From NCBI RefSeq assembly GCF_017497975.1, contig NZ_JAGDEL010000001.1, forward strand, positions 496,001 through 560,000: a DNA stretch of 64,000 bases, in the 5' to 3' direction. Position 1 is the first letter of the stretch. Every line of letters starts with the position of its first letter. This document shows positions 35,273 through 44,483 of the stretch, in pieces. Under the pieces are notes generated by a model that was not told where the DNA came from, searched no databases, and saw nothing but the letters and a program-made list of their open reading frames with translations. The translations under genes and the position numbers were made by a program. The stretch comes from Metabacillus bambusae. GTDB taxonomy: Bacteria; Bacillota; Bacilli; Bacillales; Bacillaceae.

Positions 35273-35896
35273 TTACCTTCCTATAAACATCTGAGTCCAA
35301 TAATGTCCGTATGACCCACCTTGTACATAGCCAACACCTATTTCAGTTACGTCACGTTTTAAAATATTCGCCCGATGACCAGGACTATTCATCCAAGCTT
35401 TAACTACTTCATCAGCAGTACGTTGCCCAGCAGCAATATTTTCAGCTGCTGTTCTGTAAGATATTCCGAAATTTTTCATCATGGTAAAAGGTGATCCATA
35501 TGTAGGTGAATCATGAGTAAAGTAATTTCGATCTCTCATATCCGCTGATTTATAGCGAGCGACTCTTGATAATTCCCAATTGTTTTTTAACGCAGGCAAC
35601 CCTGCCTTCTGTCTTTCACCATTTGTTAGCGAGATAACTTGTTCTTCTATTGATTTTGTTCCACTTATTTGTGGGATGTAAACCTTCTGACCTGGATAAA
35701 TTAAATTGGGATTTTTAAACTGTGGGTTCGCGCCTATTATCTCAGATAATCCAACTTGGTAACGTTGTGCAATAATCCATAACGTATCACCACTTTTTAC
35801 TGTATGAGTAGTAGTTTGGCCAAATGCATGCTGAGGAAACGTGATAAGCCCAATTAATAAAAATAAAAGTACAAAACGTTGTAAGTACTTTGTCAT
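35273..35896 (-). CDS. Secreted LysM and CAP domain protein
   Basis: A 207-residue secreted protein: signal peptide (about 1-27, ending AFG), one LysM peptidoglycan-binding domain (about 31-75, HTVKSGDTLWIIAQRYQVG and LIYPGQKVYIP) and a CAP/SCP domain (about 90-206) with RDRNYFTHDSPTYG, AAENIAAG and SPGHRANILKRDVTEIGVG. It resembles YkwD and the SafA-LysM-CAP proteins of bacilli; it probably binds the cell wall or spore cortex. ATG at 35894-35896 behind AAAGGAGGAGG; the longer frame upstream is unlikely. Confidence 0.9.
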   Translation of the reverse strand: MTKYLQRFVLLFLLIGLITFPQHAFGQTTTHTVKSGDTLWIIAQRYQVGLSEIIGANPQFKNPNLIYPGQKVYIPQISGTKSIEEQVISLTNGERQKAGLPALKNNWELSRVARYKSADMRDRNYFTHDSPTYGSPFTMMKNFGISYRTAAENIAAGQRTADEVVKAWMNSPGHRANILKRDVTEIGVGYVQGGSYGHYWTQMFIGR

Positions 35897-36208
35897 ATAA
35901 CCTCCTCCTTTCACAGATAGTTTTACCAAAAAAAGAAATTTAACTCTAAAAATAACTTTGCTAACTTAATATAATAAGGTGAACTTCATATTCTTCTTTA
36001 TATACCATGAATATGAGGTTGAGGATCTTACTGCCTGTTAAGAATGGATATACATTGAACTACACATTTTTATTTTGTCCGTCTTAAAGTACAACTAAGC
36101 GTTGCAAGTTAAGGGCATTCATACTATTATTAAAAATGGAGATATTATCTTTTTAAGAGAATTAAGCTATAATATAAATGGTGAAAAGGCTTTAGGAGGG
36201 ACATACAT
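35897..36208. other. Divergent intergenic region before ylbA
   Basis: About 310 AT-rich bases. Two features are visible: CATATTC...GAATATG inverted repeat near 35988-36015 and a TATAAT -10-like sequence (36170-36175) about 35 bases ahead of the ylbA start. No clear -35 for either gene. Confidence 0.5.
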
Positions 36209-36565
36209 ATGAGATTAGAAGGCACAGGTTTAGAAGGAGTAACAATTGATTTATCTCGTTTAACTGAAATAATGGAAGAGAATGGGCTTGTATTGGCAGG
36301 TCAATGGGATTATGAACGAGTTACTTACGACCGCAAAATCGAAGCTAAAGGCGAAGTTTACTACCTTCGTGTTCAAGGCTACTCTGTAGAAGGTGATATT
36401 GGTGGTCGGCATGCAGTTGTTAAATTAATCACACCACTATTAGGTAAGCATTATTACCCACACGGTGTTGAATATGGTGAAGGAGAAGACTTTCCAGCAG
36501 GTGTTTTAAACACTAGTAAAAGTCTATTAAAACAAGTATCTGAGGAAATACAAAAGGTACAATAA
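36209..36565 (+). CDS. ylbA: YugN-like family protein, probably YlbA
   Basis: A 118-residue soluble protein of the YugN-like family, beginning MRLEGTGLEGVTIDLSRLTE, with LVLAGQWDYERVTYDRKIE (about 27-45) and HAVVKLITPLLGKHYYPHGVEYGE (about 71-94). The function of the family is unknown; a relative of known structure has an alpha-beta fold. It ends the ylb series, consistent with ylbA, although I assign the symbol from place and family rather than from alignment. ATG behind AGGAGGG. Confidence 0.78.
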   Translation: MRLEGTGLEGVTIDLSRLTEIMEENGLVLAGQWDYERVTYDRKIEAKGEVYYLRVQGYSVEGDIGGRHAVVKLITPLLGKHYYPHGVEYGEGEDFPAGVLNTSKSLLKQVSEEIQKVQ

Positions 36566-36568
36566 CCT

Positions 36569-36597
36569 AGCAAAGGATTTGATTCCTTTGCTTTTTT
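36569..36597 (+). terminator. Terminator after ylbA
   Basis: AGCAAAGGA (36569-36577) pairs perfectly with TCCTTTGCT (36584-36592), followed by TTTTTG. Confidence 0.93.
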
Positions 36598-36649
36598 GTT
36601 TCCACAATTTCGTTCATTACACTATTTTTATCATTCAGTTTGTAATGAT

Positions 36650-36686
36650 AAAAAGCGAAACCTATATAAATAAGGCTTCGCTTTTA
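36650..36686 (-). terminator. Terminator after the Eis-like gene
   Basis: AAAGCGAAGCCT and AGGTTTCGCTTT pair on the minus strand (one G-U), followed by TTATC; the stem is 12 bp. Confidence 0.82.
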
Positions 36687-36718
36687 CCATTACTGTTAAC
36701 TTCACTCAATCTTTAGGT

Positions 36719-37894
36719 TTAGAAAAAATCATACAGTAAAGATGATCCTAGTGGGGGAATGATGTCTTTTAATAACTTTAGTTGTTGTTCTTCCCCTTGT
36801 ATCGTACCTAACTTAAAAAGCTGAATCGGATCTAGATGACCAAGTAACACTGCTGTCAAAATTCCAATATCCATTCTTAAACCTTTTTTTGGTGAATTAT
36901 TGCATGTACCTTCCTTTTTTTGAAAAACCTTAATTGTCTCACCTTCGAGAAAAAAAGATCCATTGTTCCAGTTACAGACAGAATCTGACACATGAAGAAT
37001 AAGTGGCTTTTCACCTTGAATAAAAAACGGATACTTCTCTAAAAACCTTTGTACGTTAACAATTCTCCCCATAAAATATGGGTGAATATTGGTTTGTACT
37101 CTTGGATTTGGTAGAAGCAAAGTCAAAGGGTCTCCGTCATATGATTTCCATTTTACCGTGGATATCATTGAATCATGCTGACATATAAAATTCCAGAAAT
37201 CCTTTTTAATAGATTCATTTAAAACAATCACTTCATGAACAATTAATTCACGATTCTTTAGTGAATAAATCAAGTAACCATCTTCTTCATTTTCTTCACT
37301 AACATGAAAAACAACATGTTCTCCCTTTTTTAAAACGACCTCCGTCCACCAGCTTTCATCCCTAATTAACATGCTATTATAGTTATCTGTAAACGAACGA
37401 TATATGCTCATTAAAGAAGGTAGAGCTTCTTCTTTTGATTTTCTAACAATATTCCCACTATGACTATGTAAAAATATTAAATCTTCTTTTTGTATCGTAT
37501 ATGTTTTATCAGAGCAAATTAGTTCCCAACCAAATTTTCTGTAGAAAGGAACATAAAAAGGATGTAAATACGAGATATCAAATTCCTTGGTATTCATCCA
37601 ATGGAGTCCCTCTTCTATTAACTGAGCAACCTTTCGAGTTCTTCTTGCTTCTGGCCATGTCGCAACCGAAGCAACTCCTCCCATTTTAAAGGCTTGATTT
37701 TTTATATTGACATCTAGAGGGTATATATGAAGCTTTGCTTTTAGGGCATCTTTTTCAAACTCCCCTAATATGTACTGCTTATCCAGCTTTTTTATTGCAC
37801 TCTCTAGTTCATTCTCAGCTATAGTATATTGAAACGCAAATTCTGATAATTTTAAAACGTTTTCGTAGTCTTCATTAGTAATAACTCGTATCAA
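36719..37894 (-). CDS. Eis-like GNAT acetyltransferase with SCP2-like domain
   Basis: A 391-residue protein with the Eis architecture: an N-terminal GNAT domain (about 1-135), with the acetyl-CoA region MGGVASVATWPEARRTRKVAQL (about 71-92) and PFYRKFGW, a second GNAT-like domain (about 160-290) and a C-terminal sterol-carrier-protein-2-like domain (about 295-391, PLILHVSDSVCNWNNGSF). Eis acetylates aminoglycoside amines and other amines; the native substrate in bacilli is unknown. The start is TTG, with AGGAGTG upstream. The final TyrAspPhePhe is near the usual active-site C-terminus of Eis proteins. Confidence 0.88.
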   Translation of the reverse strand: MIRVITNEDYENVLKLSEFAFQYTIAENELESAIKKLDKQYILGEFEKDALKAKLHIYPLDVNIKNQAFKMGGVASVATWPEARRTRKVAQLIEEGLHWMNTKEFDISYLHPFYVPFYRKFGWELICSDKTYTIQKEDLIFLHSHSGNIVRKSKEEALPSLMSIYRSFTDNYNSMLIRDESWWTEVVLKKGEHVVFHVSEENEEDGYLIYSLKNRELIVHEVIVLNESIKKDFWNFICQHDSMISTVKWKSYDGDPLTLLLPNPRVQTNIHPYFMGRIVNVQRFLEKYPFFIQGEKPLILHVSDSVCNWNNGSFFLEGETIKVFQKKEGTCNNSPKKGLRMDIGILTAVLLGHLDPIQLFKLGTIQGEEQQLKLLKDIIPPLGSSLLYDFF

Positions 37895-37982
37895 TGAACT
37901 TCACTCCTAATTGGTGGAGAGGGGGAAAATGCCCACAATCCACCTGTGTCTCATCATATACTTTAAATTGAATAACAGTTGT

Positions 37983-38498
37983 TTATTCCAAATCCTTCTT
38001 TTGAATTTCCCATTTCAAAAAACGACCATCTTTTTTCGTACAGACCATTCCTAATTTATCAAAAAGTCTTATTGATAGATCCTGTTGTACATCACACTCC
38101 ATTACAACCTTTTTAACCGATTTTTGATACGTTAACCAATCAATGAAAGCATCTACAGCTTCATAGGCAATGGTTTCATCTACAGACTTATCCTCCACAT
38201 GATAACACAATTCTACCTCACCTTCCTTAGAAGGCTTACCTATCAATAAAATATCACCAATTATTTTCTTCTCTTCGTACAAAATAATTAACCATAGTCC
38301 ACAATCATTTGCCTTTTCCTTCGTCTCTAAGCATTCAATATAGTAAGGAAGAAAGCCCTTTACAAAAGAAGAAGGCCAACCAAATGGGAATTCAATTGGA
38401 GAACGTTTATCTAGCTCCTTTCGATGAAACACTAATGATTTGGCAATATCAAGTGAACAAGGTATGATCATTAGCCGATTCGTTAAAATTTCAATCAA
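37983..38498 (-). CDS. GNAT-fold protein of unknown substrate
   Basis: A 171-residue protein resembling the RimJ/RimL-type GNAT acetyltransferases: TNRLMIIPCSLDIAKSL at the start, GLWLIILYEEKKIIGDILLIG (about 79-99) and GEVELCYHVEDKSVDETIAYE (about 105-125). The usual Q/RxxGxG/A acetyl-CoA loop is poorly kept (DKSVDETIAYEAVDAF), so catalytic activity is uncertain. I chose the TTG at 38496-38498 behind GGGGAGAG; the longer frame upstream codes for a hydrophobic stretch without a good ribosome binding site. Confidence 0.72.
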   Translation of the reverse strand: MIEILTNRLMIIPCSLDIAKSLVFHRKELDKRSPIEFPFGWPSSFVKGFLPYYIECLETKEKANDCGLWLIILYEEKKIIGDILLIGKPSKEGEVELCYHVEDKSVDETIAYEAVDAFIDWLTYQKSVKKVVMECDVQQDLSIRLFDKLGMVCTKKDGRFLKWEIQKKDLE

Positions 38499-38594
38499 AA
38501 CATTCTCTCCCCTCTTTTTGATTTTGGTCATCATCAAAAGAGATACGAATGAACCTATACACAAACTTTTTATTACTTGATTTATATCCAATAC

Positions 38595-38635
38595 AAAAAA
38601 AAAGGTGGTTTAGAACAGTTTATTCTAAACCACCT
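38595..38635 (-). terminator. Terminator after ctaM
   Basis: AAGGTGGTTTAGAA (38602-38615) pairs perfectly with TTCTAAACCACCTT (38622-38635), followed by nine T on the minus strand. Confidence 0.94.
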
Positions 38636-38646
38636 TGAAAATATGT

Positions 38647-39114
38647 TTAAAACCCTAAGATTGCTTTAATGACTGATGTTGTTTCCCCACCACTATAAAA
38701 AACATACAGTAATAAATAAACAACAACACCTGTAATACCAGTAAAAAACCAAATAACACTTGTAATTGGACCTAATTTACGATGTCTCTTTAAGTTTTTC
38801 TTATAACCAGTGACCAAGGAAATGATACCAAATACTGCACCCACAGTTGCTAAGGTTATATGAAAAATCAGAAAAATTGTATAATAAATTTCAATATCAG
38901 CAGGTCCACCGAAAGCTGTGTTTCCGATGAAAATCGTTCTAGAAGCATAGATTATGAAAAAGATTACAGCAAAAATTGCCGCAACTGTCATAGCCTTCAT
39001 ATGTGCTTCAATTTTTCGTTGTTTAATTAAGTACCAGCCAATTGCTACAGTTATTGCACTTAACACAATAAACGTTGTACTAATGGTTGGTAATATAGGT
39101 AATGATGTATTCAT
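38647..39114 (-). CDS. ctaM: DUF420 membrane protein CtaM
   Basis: A 155-residue protein with four or five membrane segments of the DUF420 family (YozB in B. subtilis, CtaM in Staphylococcus aureus, where it is needed for heme-copper oxidase activity). Conserved histidines lie in KIEAHMKAM (near 38), FLIFHITLATVG (near 88) and RHRKLGP (near 114), plausible heme or copper contacts. It is the last gene of the cta group before a strong terminator, 104 bases after ctaG, which supports the CtaM role. Confidence 0.87.
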   Translation of the reverse strand: MNTSLPILPTISTTFIVLSAITVAIGWYLIKQRKIEAHMKAMTVAAIFAVIFFIIYASRTIFIGNTAFGGPADIEIYYTIFLIFHITLATVGAVFGIISLVTGYKKNLKRHRKLGPITSVIWFFTGITGVVVYLLLYVFYSGGETTSVIKAILGF

Positions 39115-39163
39115 TTTTAGTCCATTCCTTCAATAAAATAGTTTATGTAGTGATGATAATTAT

Positions 39164-39219
39164 TAAAATGAGGGTGATTAAAACTGGCTGACCATTGTTT
39201 TGACTCACCCTCAAAATTT
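39164..39219 (-). terminator. Terminator-like stem between ctaG and ctaM
   Basis: TTGAGGGTGAGTCAAAAC pairs with GTTTTAATCACCCTCA with one mismatch on the minus strand and is followed by TTTTAAT. It may reduce read-through into ctaM. Confidence 0.78.
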
Positions 39220-40121
39220 TATTTAACTGGTTCAGGAGAGAAGTTTTTTTTCAAATCAAACTCATCTTTTTGACGTTCCTTACGAGCCCATTGGAAAAAA
39301 ATATAAGCAAGGATTGACCCGTAAACGATTTCTTGAATAATCTTCATAAGTACTCCACCAAGTTGTTGATCTTCAACAGTTGGTAATGTATTAAACATTT
39401 CAGGACCAGTTAAATTAAGTCCTTCAAGCATATCAGCTGGTACACATAATTGAAGTGCATTTACCCATGCTTGTGGTTCAGAGTATGTTGCATACATAGG
39501 ATCAGTTGCAAAAATAATCAAAGCACATGCTGGAGTTAATAAAATACCATTTGCAAAGATATACCCTACTTTTTTAATCCCTGTAAGCGATTTCCACTCA
39601 GGGAGTGAGCTTAATAATGGTAACCACATAAACATCGCTGTAATAAAGATAATAGTCGTCATTCCCGCATGATAAACAGGATCAGTTTTTACAAAGTCAA
39701 ATACCAATGGGACATGGTAAATCGAAAATATACTATTAAAAAGAATCAGGGCGATGATAGGTTTAGTAAATAATTTGAATAAAGGTTTAATAAAAGGACG
39801 ATAAATAATTGCCTTCCATAACCAATCTGGAATACCTAAGATAAGTAAAGGTGGAACAACCAAATATAAAATAGCCATTTGAGTCATGTGTGCACTAAAC
39901 ATTATATGGCCCAACAAGTCAACTGGACTTCCTTTACTTACATATAAAGCAATAATACCTGTTACAAACAAAATCTGTTGTTTAGTTGTTACTGGAGTAT
40001 GATCTTTAAATTTTGAACGCCATGGTCCAATTATCATAAAATATAATACCATGATTAAAATCATCACAACCAAATAATAAGGACTCCATAATGCACGAAA
40101 TCCAAATATCTCAAAGCTCAT
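39219..40121 (-). CDS. ctaG: Cytochrome c oxidase assembly factor CtaG (caa3 type)
   Basis: CtaG of the Bacillus caa3_CtaG family is a polytopic membrane protein needed for expression of active caa3 oxidase, probably for copper delivery. The 300-residue protein has about seven membrane segments and the conserved [22 protein letters not shown] (about 71-92), [10 protein letters not shown] (about 132-141), YHAGMTT (about 149) and [10 protein letters not shown]. Conserved histidines and methionines fit metal binding. It is 317 bases downstream of ctaF, with a terminator and a repeat in between. Confidence 0.94.
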   Translation of the reverse strand: MSFEIFGFRALWSPYYLVVMILIMVLYFMIIGPWRSKFKDHTPVTTKQQILFVTGIIALYVSKGSPVDLLGHIMFSAHMTQMAILYLVVPPLLILGIPDWLWKAIIYRPFIKPLFKLFTKPIIALILFNSIFSIYHVPLVFDFVKTDPVYHAGMTTIIFITAMFMWLPLLSSLPEWKSLTGIKKVGYIFANGILLTPACALIIFATDPMYATYSEPQAWVNALQLCVPADMLEGLNLTGPEMFNTLPTVEDQQLGGVLMKIIQEIVYGSILAYIFFQWARKERQKDEFDLKKNFSPEPVK

Positions 40122-40206
40122 ACAAATCAGCTCCTTTAGCTAGTCCTTCACGACTATTATACACATCCAATTATCACGTATCAATGAACGTTCTATGACA
40201 AATAAG

Positions 40207-40321
40207 AAAGCGCAAGCGCCTTGATCAGACCCGACAGGGATAAGCCGCTCAGGAATAGAAGACGTTCTTTGTCTTCAAATCCTGAGTGGCTTATGACCGC
40301 GAGGGTCTAGGCGCTGGAGCT
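40207..40321 (+). repeat. Interspersed hairpin repeat, copy E
   Basis: The best-preserved copy: AGCGCAAGCGCCTTGATCAG, then AGACCCGAC..., the stem ATAAGCC-G-CTCAGGA with TCCTGAG-T-GGCTTAT, inner GAAGAC/GTCTTC, GAGGGTCTAGGCGCTGGAGC. AGACCC at the left pairs with GGGTCT at the right. It lies between ctaG and ctaF. Confidence 0.85.
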
Positions 40322-40389
40322 AGAAACTAAAACAGAGTAAGAAAAGTTATAAATTCTGGCTCTAGAACAAAAGCTCAGAGCCAAAAATA

Positions 40390-40428
40390 CAAAAAAAGAG
40401 CAATTAGCATAATAGCCAATTGCTCCAT
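40390..40428 (-). terminator. Terminator after ctaF
   Basis: GAGCAATTAGC (40399-40409) pairs with GCCAATTGCTC (40416-40426), with seven T after the stem on the minus strand. Confidence 0.9.
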
Positions 40429-40438
40429 TTCATTAAAA

Positions 40439-40771
40439 TTACCACCAAATTATTGTAACAAATGTTAATATAGTTAATGCAGCAACACCAACACCTGAGT
40501 ATAAAAATAACGCAGCCGTTTCATGTCCTTTATGACTCATATGCATGAAGTAATAAAGCTGGAAAATAACCTGTATCACTGCTAAAAGGATAATAAATGG
40601 AACTTTAAACCATTCACCAACACCTTCATAACCAACAGCGATAAATGCAACAATTGTAAAGAAAATCATCATTGCAAACGTTACTACTTGATGCTTCATT
40701 TCCTCTTTGTTTTTCTTACGACGATAGGCTAAGTCTACTCTTGGGTTTGCTGAATTTTGATTATTTGCCAT
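40439..40771 (-). CDS. ctaF: Cytochrome c oxidase subunit IVB (caa3)
   Basis: CtaF is the small subunit IV of the caa3 cytochrome c oxidase. The 110-residue protein has three membrane segments (about 30-50, 58-78 and 88-108) and the HxxHK region FQLYYFMHMSHKGHE (about 70-84) of the COX4_pro family. I chose the ATG at 40769-40771, seven bases after GGTGGGA; a TTG one codon upstream is in the same frame. It begins 4 bases from the ctaE stop and is clearly in the ctaCDEF operon. Confidence 0.93.
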   Translation of the reverse strand: MANNQNSANPRVDLAYRRKKNKEEMKHQVVTFAMMIFFTIVAFIAVGYEGVGEWFKVPFIILLAVIQVIFQLYYFMHMSHKGHETAALFLYSGVGVAALTILTFVTIIWW

Positions 40772-40775
40772 CAAT

Positions 40776-41399
40776 TTATCCCACCATTCCCATTAAGTAT
40801 ACAACTGTAAAGATAAACACCCAAACTACGTCAATGAAATGCCAGTAAAGACTAGCTACATAATATTTAGGAGCATTGTACAAGCTTAATCCACGTTTTG
40901 CATTACGTACAATTAAAGTTGTAATCCATAATAGACCGAATGCAACGTGTAATCCATGTGTTCCAACCAATGTATAGAATGCTGAGCCAAGAGCACTACT
41001 TGTAATTGTAAACTCATAATGATGTATATAGTGATTAAACTCATAAATCTCCAATATGAGGAACGCTAATCCAAGAAGAACTGTGATCACTAACCACAAC
41101 TGCATTTTGCCAAAGTTAAAGTTCTTCATATGATACATTGCGTACACACTTGTTAAACTTGATGTTAAAAGTAACATAGTAGCTACGAATGTAAGTGGTA
41201 TTTCAAATAATTCTTGAGTAGTTGCTCCTCCAGCTGTCGACTCTCTTAATGCTAAGAAAGTGGCAAAGAGACTAGCGAATAAAACAGTCTCTCCACCTAA
41301 AAACAACCAAAAGCCAGTAAATTTATTTTTGCCTTCGAGGGTAGCTTTTTCAGGCGATGCAGGAAAATTTTCTGCAGTTAATTTCTCTTCATGTGCCAT
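40776..41399 (-). CDS. ctaE: Cytochrome c oxidase subunit III (caa3)
   Basis: CtaE is subunit III of the caa3 oxidase, a membrane protein that stabilises the core and helps proton uptake. The 207-residue protein has five membrane segments; the conserved GTHGLHVAFGLLWI (about 142-155) and FIDVVWVFIFTVVYLMG (about 187-203) are clear. The first base of its start overlaps the last base of the ctaD stop (TAATG), a strong sign of coupled translation. Confidence 0.97.
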   Translation of the reverse strand: MAHEEKLTAENFPASPEKATLEGKNKFTGFWLFLGGETVLFASLFATFLALRESTAGGATTQELFEIPLTFVATMLLLTSSLTSVYAMYHMKNFNFGKMQLWLVITVLLGLAFLILEIYEFNHYIHHYEFTITSSALGSAFYTLVGTHGLHVAFGLLWITTLIVRNAKRGLSLYNAPKYYVASLYWHFIDVVWVFIFTVVYLMGMVG

Positions 41400-43264
41400 T
41401 ATGCTTTCCCTCCTTTATCTTCATCAAGTAGATCTTCTTTATGAATATGATACCCATGATCATCGAGAACAGAACGGAAGAACATTGCAGCAAATGTAAT
41501 AATGAACCCTACAATAATAGCAGGTAACGCCCAGCCATAGTCTTCGCGATACAGTAATCCGAATGATACGATGAATAATCCAAATGACATAATAAACGGT
41601 AATATTGAACCGTTTGGCATATGAATGTCACCAAGAGGTTCTGCTGGTGTCATTTCTTTATTGCCTTCCATTTTTTCAACCCAAAGTGCATCTAAACCAC
41701 GGATAAGTGGTGTTTGTTTAAAGTTGTACTCTGGTGGTGGTGATGAAATCGCCCACTCAAGTGTACGACCTTCTCCCCATGGATCTCTACCAACCTTTTT
41801 CCCTTTTACAGATGTATAAACAATGTTAATCAGTAATACAATTGTACCTGCAGCCATTAAGAATGCACCGATTGTACTAACAAAGTTACCTGTTTCTAAA
41901 CCTTGACCAGGTAAAAATGTGAAAATACGACGAGGCATACCCATTAAACCTAGGAAATGTTGGATAAAGAATGTTAAATGGAAGCCAGTGAAGAATAGAG
42001 CAAAAATGATCATATTCAGCTTCTCGTTCAACATTTTTCCAAACATTGTTGGCCACCAATAAGTAGCACCGGCAAATAATGAGAATACAACTCCACCTAC
42101 GATTACATAGTGGAAGTGAGCAACTACGAAATAGCTATCATGATACTGATAGTCAGCAGCTGCTGCCGCTAACATTACACCTGTTACTCCACCCATTACG
42201 AACGTAGGAATAAAAGCAACCGACCAAACCATTGGAGAAGTGAATTTTACAGAACCTCCCCAAATTGTAAATAGCCAGTTAAATATTTTAATCCCGGTTG
42301 GTACAGCTATTGCCATAGTTGCAACTGCAAAAATGGCATTTGCAATAGGTCCTAAACCAGTTGTGAACATATGATGAGCCCATACCATGAATCCTAAGAA
42401 ACCAATTAATACAGTTGCGAATACCATTGAAGAGTATCCAAACAAACGTTTCTTAGAGAATGTAGGTAGAATATCTGAGAAAATACCGAATGCAGGTAAA
42501 ATCAAGATATATACCTCAGGGTGTCCAAAAATCCAGAATAGATGCTCAAATATCACTGAGTTACCACCCAATGCTGGGTCAAAGAATGCTGTACCGAATA
42601 AACGGTCAAACATAAGTAACGCTAATCCTACGGTTAATGCAGGGAAAGCAAATAAAATAAGTGCTGATGCTACAAATGTAGTCCATGTAAATAATGGCAT
42701 ACGCATGTAAGTCATTCCAGGTGCACGCATGTTGATAATTGTTGCAAGGAAGTTAATCCCCGCTATAAGCGTACCTAAACCTGATACCTGTAATCCAAGT
42801 AAATAAAAATCTACACCATGTCCAGGTGAATTTAATGCCAATGACGCATAAGAAGTCCAACCTGCGTCAGGTGCTCCACCTAAAAACCAACTTAAATTTA
42901 GGAAGATTCCTCCAAAGAAGAATAACCAAAATCCCAATGAGTTTAAGAATGGAAATGCTACGTCACGAGCACCAATTTGTAATGGTACAACCGCATTCAT
43001 TAATGCGAATATTAAAGGCATTGCAGCTAGGAATATCATCGTAGTTCCGTGCATTGTTAATACTTCATTGTAAAGACCAGCACTAACAAAGTCATTATTC
43101 GGAACTGCCAGCTGAATGCGGATCAGCATTGCTTCTAATCCACCAACAAGGAAGAAGAAGCCACCGGATATCAGGTAAAGGATGGCGATTTTTTTATGGT
43201 CCACTGTTGTTAAGTAGTCCCATATAACCGCACCGACCCCTTTTTTCTGAGTTAACGTGCTCAC
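41399..43264 (-). CDS. ctaD: Cytochrome c oxidase subunit I (caa3)
   Basis: Subunit I carries low-spin heme a and the heme a3-CuB oxygen-reduction centre. The 621-residue protein has the twelve core helices plus extra C-terminal segments typical of caa3. Landmarks: heme a ligand region TMHGTTMIFLAAMP near 71, the CuB histidine with its crosslinked tyrosine in FGHPEVYILILPAFG near 245, the histidine pair WAHHMFTTG near 293 and HFHYVIVGGVVFS near 380. The start is GTG, with GGGAGG upstream. It lies between ctaC and ctaE. Confidence 0.97.
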   Translation of the reverse strand: MSTLTQKKGVGAVIWDYLTTVDHKKIAILYLISGGFFFLVGGLEAMLIRIQLAVPNNDFVSAGLYNEVLTMHGTTMIFLAAMPLIFALMNAVVPLQIGARDVAFPFLNSLGFWLFFFGGIFLNLSWFLGGAPDAGWTSYASLALNSPGHGVDFYLLGLQVSGLGTLIAGINFLATIINMRAPGMTYMRMPLFTWTTFVASALILFAFPALTVGLALLMFDRLFGTAFFDPALGGNSVIFEHLFWIFGHPEVYILILPAFGIFSDILPTFSKKRLFGYSSMVFATVLIGFLGFMVWAHHMFTTGLGPIANAIFAVATMAIAVPTGIKIFNWLFTIWGGSVKFTSPMVWSVAFIPTFVMGGVTGVMLAAAAADYQYHDSYFVVAHFHYVIVGGVVFSLFAGATYWWPTMFGKMLNEKLNMIIFALFFTGFHLTFFIQHFLGLMGMPRRIFTFLPGQGLETGNFVSTIGAFLMAAGTIVLLINIVYTSVKGKKVGRDPWGEGRTLEWAISSPPPEYNFKQTPLIRGLDALWVEKMEGNKEMTPAEPLGDIHMPNGSILPFIMSFGLFIVSFGLLYREDYGWALPAIIVGFIITFAAMFFRSVLDDHGYHIHKEDLLDEDKGGKA

Positions 43265-43296
43265 AGTGTTACCTCCCTTTTCATTTTGCTCAATAG

Positions 43297-44382
43297 TTAA
43301 TTGCTAGAGACTTTTAGCCCCATTAAGTATTCTGTAAGAGCATCTAGCTCTTCATCAGCTAATTCTGGATAAGTACCAGTCATCTTGTTACCAGGCTTAA
43401 AGCTTTCAGGATCTTCTAACCATGCACGAACATTTTCCTCATTATGTTCAAGAATACCTGCAACACGCGCACGTTCTCCAAATGTAGCTAAGTTAGGAGC
43501 AGTCCTTGCAGCTGCCGGTCGCTCATCAGTAGGTGATACTGCGTGGCATGAGATACATCCCTTTTCTTCAAATAATTGTTCGCCTTGCTTTGCTAAATCT
43601 GTTGAAGCAACAGCTTTTGAGCCTTCCATATCAGAGATCCATTGGTCAAAATCGTCTCTTGAAATCGGTTTAACTTTAAAGTCCATTAAACCATGTGAAG
43701 GACCACAAAGCTCAGCACATTTACCATAGAAATATTCTCCTGCTTCAGCTTGATCCATTCTCTCTGAATCAAATTCCAACCACATTTGGTTCACATTTTC
43801 AGTGTTAGTATCCATCTTACCACCTATAGAAGGAATCCAGAATGAATGCTTAACATCAGAAGATATCAAGTTAAAGTAAACTTTTTCATCAGTTGGAACA
43901 ACTAAGTCTTGGCTAGTTACAACACCATAGTCTGGATATTCAAATTCCCACCAGTAAAGATTTGCACGCACATTTACGACGATTGCGTCTTCTGGCTTAC
44001 GATTCTCATCCTCAATTGCATCCACTTCTGCAAGTTTAAATGTTGCAGTTACAACTGGAATTGTTAAGACAAGAAGTAATAGAATAGGAATAACAGTCCA
44101 AATGATTTCTAGCTTATGATTCCCCTCAACTTGAACAGGAATGTTGTTTTCTTCACCTTTACGTCTACGGAATTTAACGACAACATAAATGAAGATTACA
44201 GTTACGACTGCAATGACCACAACCATGATAAGTGTACTTAACACCATAAGGTCGTACTGCATATCCGCTACCTTACCAGCAGGTTTAAGCGTGGAAAGAA
44301 ACGGTTCACCACAGCCGGCTAAGACAAGCGTCATAACTGCGAATAATGAAAATAGACGCCATTTTGTCAGCCAATTTCTCAT
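43297..44382 (-). CDS. ctaC: Cytochrome c oxidase subunit II with cytochrome c domain (caa3)
   Basis: CtaC accepts electrons and passes them to subunit I. The 361-residue protein has a lipoprotein signal (lipobox LAGC, Cys24), two membrane helices (about 48-70 and 92-114), a CuA domain with ligands His179, Cys222, Cys226, His230 and Met233 (CAELCGPSHGLM), and a fused C-terminal cytochrome c domain with heme motif CISCH (276-280) and the distal methionine in NKMTG near 335. The fused cytochrome defines the caa3 type. It heads the ctaCDEF operon, about 100 bases downstream of ctaB. Confidence 0.97.
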   Translation of the reverse strand: MRNWLTKWRLFSLFAVMTLVLAGCGEPFLSTLKPAGKVADMQYDLMVLSTLIMVVVIAVVTVIFIYVVVKFRRRKGEENNIPVQVEGNHKLEIIWTVIPILLLLVLTIPVVTATFKLAEVDAIEDENRKPEDAIVVNVRANLYWWEFEYPDYGVVTSQDLVVPTDEKVYFNLISSDVKHSFWIPSIGGKMDTNTENVNQMWLEFDSERMDQAEAGEYFYGKCAELCGPSHGLMDFKVKPISRDDFDQWISDMEGSKAVASTDLAKQGEQLFEEKGCISCHAVSPTDERPAAARTAPNLATFGERARVAGILEHNEENVRAWLEDPESFKPGNKMTGTYPELADEELDALTEYLMGLKVSSN

Positions 44383-44483
44383 AGCTAAATCAAACCCCTC
44401 TTTCAGTAATTTAAAAGTCCTATCAGTATCTCATTCAGGAACTCTTTTTATAAATAAATTCTTTTTAAGAAAGAATTTCAGCG